DNA from: RUG626 sp051866775
Lineage (GTDB): Bacteria > Bacillota > Clostridia > Oscillospirales > Oscillospiraceae
DNA length: 11,197 nt
Direction: 5' to 3'
Assembly (NCBI GenBank): GCA_051866775.1
Contig: JBJDXR010000023.1
Coordinates: forward strand, 1-11,197
The notes under the pieces are model-generated. The model did no database searches. It saw nothing but the letters and a program-made list of their open reading frames with translations, and had not been told where the DNA came from. Positions within the stretch are counted from its first letter, which is position 1. Every line of letters begins with the position of its first letter. Positions 7,040 to 11,197 of this stretch are shown in pieces. Position numbers and translations under genes: made by a program.

Positions 7040-8371
7040 TCAATAGTTTACAATGTACTTCTTGATCTCCCAGTCAGAGACATAGGTGCGGTACTCATCC
7101 CACTCCTTCTTCTTTCCGGCCACATACTGGCTGACCACATGCTCGCCAAGGGTGTCGCAGATGAGCTTATCCTGCTCAAGTGCCTCAACAGCCTCATACA
7201 GGGATGCGGGCAGGCTCTCGATGCCGTTTGCCTTGCGGGTCTTTTCATCCATTGCGAAGATGTTCTCGGTGATCTCCTCCGGAGGAGTGAGTCCCTTCTC
7301 AATGCCGTCAAGGCCGGCAGCCAGGCACACCGCAAGCTCCAGATACGGGTTGCAGGCGGGATCCGGGCATCTAAGCTCAACACGGGTACCCATTCCGCGG
7401 GAGGCGGGGATACGGATAAGAGCGGAGCGGTTGGAGGCAGACCACGCAAGATAGCAGGGAGCCTCATAGCCGGGCACAAGACGTTTATAGGAGTTTACAA
7501 GGGGGTTCGTAACGGCGGCCATGCCCTTCATATGGGCAAGTATACCGGCGATGAAGCTGTATGCCTCTTTGGAAAGCCCGCGAGAATCTTCGGGGTCATA
7601 GAAGGCGTTCTTGCCGTCCTTCATAAGGGACATATTGGTATGCATGCCGGAACCGTTGATACCGAAGATGGGCTTAGGCATGAAGGTCGCGTGCAGGCCA
7701 TTCTTTTGGGCAAGAGTCTTGACGGCGAGCTTGAAAGTCATGATCTTATCTGCTGCGGAAAGTGCCTCATCATACTTAAAGTCGATCTCATGCTGGCCAG
7801 TAGCCACCTCGTGGTGGGAGGCCTCGATCTCAAAGCCCATAGCCTCAAGATTCAGGCATATCTCACGGCGGGTACCCTCACCATGGTCAAGCGGTCCAAG
7901 GTCAAAATAACCGGCCTCGTCGTTGCAGGTGGTGGTGGGTTTGCCCTCCTCATCGGTTTGGAAGAGGAAGAACTCACACTCAGGGCCTACATTGAAGGAG
8001 TAGCCCATGCTTGCTGCTTTCTCAAGAGTCCTTTTAAGAACGCCGCGGGGGTCGCCTACAAACGGTGAGCCGTCGGGGTTATGTACATCGCAGATAAGCC
8101 TTGCGACCTTGCCGTATTGCGGCCTCCAAGGCAGTATGCAGAAGCTGTCAAGATCCGGATAAAGATACTGGTCTGACTCCTGAATGCGGACAAAGCCTTC
8201 AATGGAGCTGCCGTCTATCATTATTTGATTGTTCACGGCCTTCTCGATTTGGGAACTGGTTATCGCCACGTTCTTCAGCTGACCGAAAATATCTGTGAAT
8301 TGCATACGGATGAATTCAACATCCTGTTCCTTTACCATGCGGATAATGTCTTCCTTAGTGTATTTGCTCAT
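7040..8371 (-). CDS. glnA: Glutamine synthetase, type I-alpha
   Basis: The enzyme makes glutamine from glutamate, ammonia and ATP as a cytoplasmic dodecamer. With ATG at 8371 it has 443 residues (MSKYTKEDII...), the usual length for the Firmicutes I-alpha form. Motifs seen include VGPECEFFLF, the metal and substrate segment HHEVATGQHEIDF, MPKPIFGINGSGMHTNMSL, and the ATP/glutamate region NPLVNSYKRLVPGYEAP followed by SNRSALIRIP. The adenylylation-site Tyr context of proteobacterial I-beta enzymes is absent, so control by feedback and at transcription is expected. AGGAG at 8380-8384 is eight bases before this ATG. An in-frame ATG at 8446 would add 25 residues, but these would be encoded by the terminator hairpin and U-tract of the leader, so it is rejected. 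Confidence 0.97.
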   Translation of the reverse strand: MSKYTKEDIIRMVKEQDVEFIRMQFTDIFGQLKNVAITSSQIEKAVNNQIMIDGSSIEGFVRIQESDQYLYPDLDSFCILPWRPQYGKVARLICDVHNPDGSPFVGDPRGVLKRTLEKAASMGYSFNVGPECEFFLFQTDEEGKPTTTCNDEAGYFDLGPLDHGEGTRREICLNLEAMGFEIEASHHEVATGQHEIDFKYDEALSAADKIMTFKLAVKTLAQKNGLHATFMPKPIFGINGSGMHTNMSLMKDGKNAFYDPEDSRGLSKEAYSFIAGILAHMKGMAAVTNPLVNSYKRLVPGYEAPCYLAWSASNRSALIRIPASRGMGTRVELRCPDPACNPYLELAVCLAAGLDGIEKGLTPPEEITENIFAMDEKTRKANGIESLPASLYEAVEALEQDKLICDTLGEHVVSQYVAGKKKEWDEYRTYVSDWEIKKYIVNY

Positions 8372-8413
8372 TATGCTCTCTCCTTTCAGTTTGTGCCGCA
8401 TAAATAGAATTTT

Positions 8414-8468
8414 AAAATAAAAATAAAAAGAGCAATGGCTTCCCAAAGGAAAAGCACCATTGCTCTTT
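8414..8468 (-). terminator. Leader terminator upstream of glnA
   Basis: In minus-strand RNA, AAAGAGCAAUGG (8468-8457) pairs perfectly with CCAUUGCUCUUU (8438-8427), and an inner CUUUUC/GGGAAG stem extends it across a two-base bulge to a CUUU loop. A U-rich tail broken only by single A's follows to 8414. It stands between the glnA promoter and start codon and starts about two bases from the predicted transcription start, so it should act as an attenuator. Confidence 0.85.
8450..8467 (-). promoter_or_regulatory. Candidate ANTAR-binding hexaloop hairpin in the glnA leader
   Basis: AAGAGC (8467-8462) pairs with GCUUUU (8455-8450), six pairs including one G-U, around the loop AAUGGU (8461-8456), closed by C-G. 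A at loop position 1 and G at position 4 are the invariant bases of ANTAR targets. The hairpin consumes the whole 5' arm of the glnA terminator, so a protein that stabilises it would allow readthrough. Only one such hairpin is present, whereas classic targets have two. Confidence 0.55.
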
Positions 8469-8476
8469 ACATGCGA

Positions 8477-8505
8477 ATTATATTACCGGTTCTGGCATTT
8501 GTCAA
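8477..8505 (-). promoter_or_regulatory. Consensus sigma-A promoter of glnA
   Basis: The minus strand carries TTGACA (8505-8500), exactly 17 bases, then TATAAT (8482-8477): a perfect match to the housekeeping consensus. The expected start is near 8470. No GlnR/TnrA-type or sigma-54 site was recognised beside it, so control probably falls on the leader terminator. Confidence 0.9.
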
Positions 8506-8632
8506 CTCTAAAATTTCATTTTTTCGTATTTCGGCAGATGCCACAAAGGTTTTTTTCGGTGTCAAAGTCAAGTTTATGCAGCTTCACATAAAAATTCCTG
8601 CATTTTTTATCACATCCGAAGGACTGCTGGGA

Positions 8633-9469
8633 TCAAAGCTCCTCATCCAGCACCCGGCCCACGGCGACCAAATTTGTGGGGCCCGTTAAGAATAGATCCT
8701 TTGCGCCGCTCTCTGTTTTCGTCACCGTTACGGAGAGCACCCCTCCCGGGACAGTGATCTTTACATTCTTTCCGCTCACAAGCCCTCTGAGTGTCAGCGC
8801 GGTAATGGTAGAGCCGCAGCCCGTGCCACATGCAAGGGTAAAGTCCTCCACTCCGCGTTCAAAAGTACGGGCGACTACATCATCTTCCCCCACAATCTCG
8901 CAAAATGTAACATTTGCGCCCTTGGAAAAATCGCTGCACCAGCGTATAGCGGAGCCGATACTGTGAAGCTCGCTTTCATCAATATCCCCGAACCCCGGAA
9001 GCAGGACTATGGCGTGAGGATGTCCCGGCACACCAAGCTCCACATAGGAGCAGTCGTAGTCCCTGCCTGATACATTGACCGTCTTGTACAGCTCTACAAG
9101 TGTCGGGTCATTCAAACGGATCTTATACGTCCTCTTATCTATCTTCGTTCCAATAACTATCCCTGAGGAGGTCTCGATTTTTATCTCACCTCCGGAGGCG
9201 TAGCCATGCTCAAAGCCATACCGGCTAAGGCACCTGGCGCCGTTCCCGCAAAGCTCCGCAGGAGTTCCATCCGAGTTAAAAAATATCATACGGATATCGC
9301 CGCCTGATTGGGGTCTCTCCACGAACATGATACCGTCCGCACCGATGGAGACGCGCCTTGCGCACAGGCGCTTGGCAATATAAGAAAATTTTTCTGCGGG
9401 CAGCCGTTCTTCTTCATTGTCAATGATTATGAAATCATTTCCCGCTCCCTGCATTTTAGTAAACCGCAT
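8633..9469 (-). CDS. dapF: Diaminopimelate epimerase
   Basis: This cytoplasmic, cofactor-independent epimerase converts LL-diaminopimelate to the meso form, used for lysine and peptidoglycan crosslinks. The 278-residue protein opens with MRFTKMQGAGNDFIIID, the family signature. The two catalytic cysteines are visible: Cys74 in ELCGNGARC and Cys214 in ACGTGCGST. Length is normal for the family. The ATG at 9469 has AAGGAG at 9477-9482, seven bases upstream. I recognise no promoter with confidence; a 30-base palindrome sits just before the ribosome binding site. There is no clear terminator between dapF and the glnA promoter, so some readthrough into glnA is possible. Confidence 0.96.
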   Translation of the reverse strand: MRFTKMQGAGNDFIIIDNEEERLPAEKFSYIAKRLCARRVSIGADGIMFVERPQSGGDIRMIFFNSDGTPAELCGNGARCLSRYGFEHGYASGGEIKIETSSGIVIGTKIDKRTYKIRLNDPTLVELYKTVNVSGRDYDCSYVELGVPGHPHAIVLLPGFGDIDESELHSIGSAIRWCSDFSKGANVTFCEIVGEDDVVARTFERGVEDFTLACGTGCGSTITALTLRGLVSGKNVKITVPGGVLSVTVTKTESGAKDLFLTGPTNLVAVGRVLDEEL

Positions 9470-9491
9470 GGATACGCTCCTTTGCCGCCGG

Positions 9492-9521
9492 ATTTATTCC
9501 ATACCACCGTATGGGATAAAT
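9492..9521. repeat. 30-base palindrome before dapF
   Basis: ATTTATTCCATAC and GTATGGGATAAAT face each other across four bases (CACC), 12 of 13 positions matching. It ends about nine bases upstream of the dapF ribosome binding site. It could be an operator or a leader hairpin; there is no U-tract, so it is not a standard terminator. Confidence 0.6.
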
Positions 9522-9570
9522 TTCACACAAGCTATTTACCACATGACCATATAACTTTAAAAAAACAAAT

Positions 9571-9623
9571 GTACTTGCTTCACTGCGTTCGCGCTTTGCG
9601 CTCGCTAAGTGAAGCTATTGTAC
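9571..9623. repeat. Palindromic intergenic repeat, copy 1
   Basis: The unit begins and ends with GTAC; GCTTCACT and AGTGAAGC form the outer stem, and GCGC-TTT-GCGC an inner hairpin. Its last 26 bases are identical to those of copy 2, 80 bases on. In minus-strand RNA a T-rich tract (ATTTGTTTTTTT) follows, so this copy may also help terminate the upstream hydrolase gene. Confidence 0.75.
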
Positions 9624-9630
9624 TATCTGA

Positions 9631-9643
9631 CTGTTTTTAACAG
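9631..9643. repeat. Small hairpin between the two palindromic repeats
   Basis: CTGTT and AACAG flank TTT, a five-pair hairpin centred in the 26-base gap between the two repeat copies. It may be part of one composite element. Confidence 0.35.
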
Positions 9644-9649
9644 ATGAAC

Positions 9650-9703
9650 GTACTAGCTTCACTAAGCTCGCGTTTGAGCGCTCGCTAAGTGAAGCTATTG
9701 TAC
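9650..9703. repeat. Palindromic intergenic repeat, copy 2
   Basis: The same GTAC-bounded unit as copy 1. Here TAGCTTCACT pairs perfectly with AGTGAAGCTA over ten bases, and AGC/GCT and CGCG-type pairs continue inward with mismatches. The left half differs from copy 1 in a few places while the hairpin is retained, suggesting that structure is conserved. I see no open reading frame or transposase. Confidence 0.75.
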
Positions 9704-9766
9704 CACAGCTTATATGAAAATTTCAACTGTAACCGTCGGGAAGCGTCAGTTAACATACCGGCAGGA

Positions 9767-10588
9767 TCAGGCAAAGAAAACCTGATTGTCGATCTGGACA
9801 ACAAGCTCCCGGTTACGTCCTGCCCAGCAGCTCTGCGCGGCATAGGAGGCCGAAAAGTAAAGACAGTCCTCCACCGCCGTCACGCCCTCAAGGGCGAGCT
9901 TTGCGGCAGCTATGCAGTCACGGGTAGGCTCGTTATATATAGCTCCAGAGTAGGCTGGGCTGAACTGTATGCCGTAGCGCCGGTCAAATATGACCTCCTT
10001 CACCGTATCGGGAAACCCGGAATTCTCAACACGGTTGAGCACCACATTTCCCACAGCTATCTTGCCCTCAAGGCTCTCTCCGCAAGCCTCTGCATAAATG
10101 AGCCGTGACAGCCAGTACACATCAGTCTCATCATAAAACTCATCTCCCGGTGCTATCGGCTCACCACCGCCGGTTATATAGACACTGTTATTCTCACCGC
10201 TCCACCTGACCTCAGTTCCAAACGCTGCGGCTAAAGTCCTCACTGGGACCATGAGCCGGCCGTCGCGGACGATAACCGTTTCCGGTACATACAGATACCT
10301 TCCGTTTGCGGTGATATACTTCTCCCCGCACACAGCGGCTATATACAAGCCCTCGGCCTCTATCTCCGCCGTCCGAGTATTCGGATCCCATATTACAACC
10401 GTCGCGCCAAGCGTCTCCCCAACTGAACGCAGCGGAACATAGACCGTACCATCCATAATGAAGGACATACCGGCGGGATCGGCATCCATTCCGTCCACAT
10501 AGACTCGGGGTGTGCTGTCAGCGGCTTTGGCAGTGACAGTCAGAAGCAGAAGCAAGGCCGCGACAGGCAGCAAAAGCTTTCTTCGCAT
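9767..10588 (-). CDS. Secreted SleB/CwlJ-type cell-wall hydrolase with stalk-like N-domains
   Basis: The 273-residue protein has a signal peptide (MRRKLLLPVAALLLLLTVTA, cleavage likely near AKA-AD at about 22). Next is a region of two beta-rich segments, about 26-140, of the copper amine oxidase N-terminal-like type (VYVPLRSVGETLGA; LMVPVRTLAAAFGTEV), common as wall- or surface-associated modules in Clostridia. The C-terminal third, about 155-273, is the Hydrolase_2 domain of SleB/CwlJ: WLSRLIYAEACGES with Glu167, VGNVVLNRV, QFSP and the NQVFF ending. Family members are lytic enzymes acting on peptidoglycan, often on spore cortex during germination. ATG at 10588 has AAAGG at 10597-10601, eight bases away. 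A sigma-G-like promoter upstream would fit forespore expression. Whether the target is cortex or vegetative wall cannot be decided from sequence, so no symbol is given. Confidence 0.88.
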   Translation of the reverse strand: MRRKLLLPVAALLLLLTVTAKAADSTPRVYVDGMDADPAGMSFIMDGTVYVPLRSVGETLGATVVIWDPNTRTAEIEAEGLYIAAVCGEKYITANGRYLYVPETVIVRDGRLMVPVRTLAAAFGTEVRWSGENNSVYITGGGEPIAPGDEFYDETDVYWLSRLIYAEACGESLEGKIAVGNVVLNRVENSGFPDTVKEVIFDRRYGIQFSPAYSGAIYNEPTRDCIAAAKLALEGVTAVEDCLYFSASYAAQSCWAGRNRELVVQIDNQVFFA

Positions 10589-10630
10589 AAAATCATCCTT
10601 TCTTTGCAGCGTAATGCCGCAAATATAGAT

Positions 10631-10660
10631 GATTATGGGAAGTTTCTGATGATTTTATGC
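10631..10660 (-). promoter_or_regulatory. Candidate sigma-G-type promoter of the hydrolase gene
   Basis: GCATA (10660-10656), 18 bases, then CATAATC (10637-10631) on the minus strand matches the forespore sigma-G pattern (GNATR, 18, CATNMTA) except for the last base. No good sigma-A pair was found in the gap. sleB of Bacillus is known to be sigma-G dependent. Confidence 0.35.
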
Positions 10661-10730
10661 ACGGTGCCGGAAGATTTTGCTTTATTATCCTCTTTTTATC
10701 AGGTAAATATAGGCCGTGGACTTTATTTTT

Positions 10731-10763
10731 TAATAAAACAGCGCTCCGCAAAATGCGGAGCGC
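10731..10763 (-). terminator. Intrinsic terminator of prfB
   Basis: GCGCTCCGCA (10741-10750) and its exact complement at 10754-10763 make a ten-bp GC-rich stem with a three-base loop. In minus-strand RNA it is followed by UGUUUUAUU. It lies 15 bases after the prfB stop. Confidence 0.88.
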
Positions 10764-10778
10764 CGTCAAAAACCAGTA

Positions 10779-11197
10779 TTACGCCTGTGCCTTCATGGCA
10801 AGATACGCGTTGATAAAGCCGTCTATATCACCATCCATCACGGCGGTAATGTTGCCGTTTTCAAAGCCGGTGCGGTGATCCTTGGCGAGGGTATAGGGCA
10901 TGAAAACATAGGAGCGGATCTGGCTGCCCCACTCTATCTTCATCTGTACTCCCTTGATATCCTCAATTTTTTCAAGATGCTCACGTTCCTTGATCTCCGC
11001 AAGGCGCGCCCTCAGCATGGTCATGCAGCTGTCCCTGTTCTGGAACTGGCTGCGCTCCACCTGGCAGGAAACAACGATCCCCGTAGGTTTATGGATCAGG
11101 CGGACGGCCGAGGAGGTCTTGTTTACCTTCTGCCCGCCGGCTCCGGAGGAGCGGTAGACCTGCATCTCAATATCCTCATCACGTATCTCAATATCCT
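10779..11197 (-). CDS. prfB: Peptide chain release factor 2, C-terminal part (runs off the window)
   Basis: The visible 139 codons are the last third or more of RF2, which releases the finished protein at UGA and UAA codons. YRSSGAGGQKVNKTSSAVRL contains the GGQ loop that reaches the peptidyl-transferase centre. WGSQIRSYVFMPYTLAKDHR and VMDGDIDGFINAYL are RF2-type endings, distinct from RF1. An ATG at 11165 is internal: the frame stays open and family-like (DIEIRDEDIEMQVYRSS) to the window edge. The codon-recognition domain and any programmed frameshift site near the N-terminus lie outside. Its own terminator follows. Confidence 0.96.
   Translation of the reverse strand, partial: DIEIRDEDIEMQVYRSSGAGGQKVNKTSSAVRLIHKPTGIVVSCQVERSQFQNRDSCMTMLRARLAEIKEREHLEKIEDIKGVQMKIEWGSQIRSYVFMPYTLAKDHRTGFENGNITAVMDGDIDGFINAYLAMKAQA

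Noticed and set aside
7006..7040. Terminator or promoter between glnA and nitR.
   Set aside because: The gap is short and AT-rich with no hairpin or promoter pair, so cotranscription is the simplest reading.
8372..8446. Longer glnA start at 8446 giving a 468-residue protein, close to the length of adenylylated I-beta enzymes.
   Set aside because: The added residues are encoded by the leader terminator and its U-tract, and the strong ribosome binding site precedes ATG 8371. The resulting 443-residue protein is the normal I-alpha length.
8372..8476. Glutamine riboswitch (glnA or downstream-peptide motif) in the glnA leader.
   Set aside because: The leader is too short and is accounted for by one terminator hairpin and the competing hexaloop; I see no three-way junction or the conserved core of those motifs.
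8531..8543. TGGCATCTGCCGA on the minus strand as a possible sigma-54 promoter.
   Set aside because: The -24 half is partly matched but the -12 TTGC half is absent, and a perfect sigma-A promoter lies closer to glnA.
9571..9703. CRISPR array, because of two similar repeats with a 26-base gap.
   Set aside because: There are only two units, each is a long imperfect palindrome with sequence differences, the gap is itself palindromic, and no cas gene is present.
9715..9755. Terminator for the hydrolase gene from AACTG/CAGTT just after its stop.
   Set aside because: The stem is only five pairs with a 17-base loop and no proper U-tract.

Overview
The window is a compact bacterial chromosome segment in which every gene I can support lies on the minus strand, so transcription runs from high to low coordinates. 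Read in that direction, the order is: the end of prfB (release factor 2), a secreted SleB/CwlJ-type cell-wall hydrolase, dapF, glnA (type I-alpha glutamine synthetase), an ANTAR-domain regulator (NitR-like), gltB and gltD (large and small subunits of NADPH glutamate synthase), and the first 39 codons of an ammonium transporter (amt). Strong AGGAGG-type ribosome binding sites, a short glutamine synthetase of the Firmicutes type, a germination-type hydrolase and the glnA-nitR-glt order point to a spore-forming member of Clostridia. The moderate base composition would suit an Oscillospiraceae-like lineage, but that placement is inference.

Layout: 1-118 amt N-terminus; 119-326 amt promoter and leader hairpin; 327-1808 gltD; 1808-6349 gltB, overlapping gltD by one base; 6350-6451 gltB leader with a hairpin; 6452-6994 nitR; 7040-8371 glnA; 8372-8632 glnA promoter and leader terminator, preceded by about 125 bases in which I see nothing firm; 8633-9469 dapF; 9470-9766 an intergenic stretch with a 30-base palindrome and two 53-54-base palindromic repeats; 9767-10588 cell-wall hydrolase; 10589-10778 a candidate sporulation promoter and the prfB terminator; 10779-11197 prfB C-terminal half.

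The core is a complete ammonium-assimilation unit: Amt brings in ammonium, GlnA fixes it into glutamine, GltBD passes the amide nitrogen to 2-oxoglutarate, and an RNA-binding antiterminator is encoded in the middle. The leaders of glnA and amt each hold a terminator-type hairpin whose 5' arm can refold into a small stem with a six-base loop, C[AAUGGU]G in glnA and C[AAUGAU]G in amt. Both loops have A at position 1 and G at position 4, the signature bound by ANTAR proteins. At all three nitrogen promoters the hairpin starts within about two bases of the predicted transcription start. The gltB leader has the hairpin but no recognisable hexaloop. The regulator's receiver domain has Gly where the phosphorylated Asp should be. 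The likeliest picture is local control of nitrogen assimilation by regulated premature termination, with a signal other than phosphorylation.
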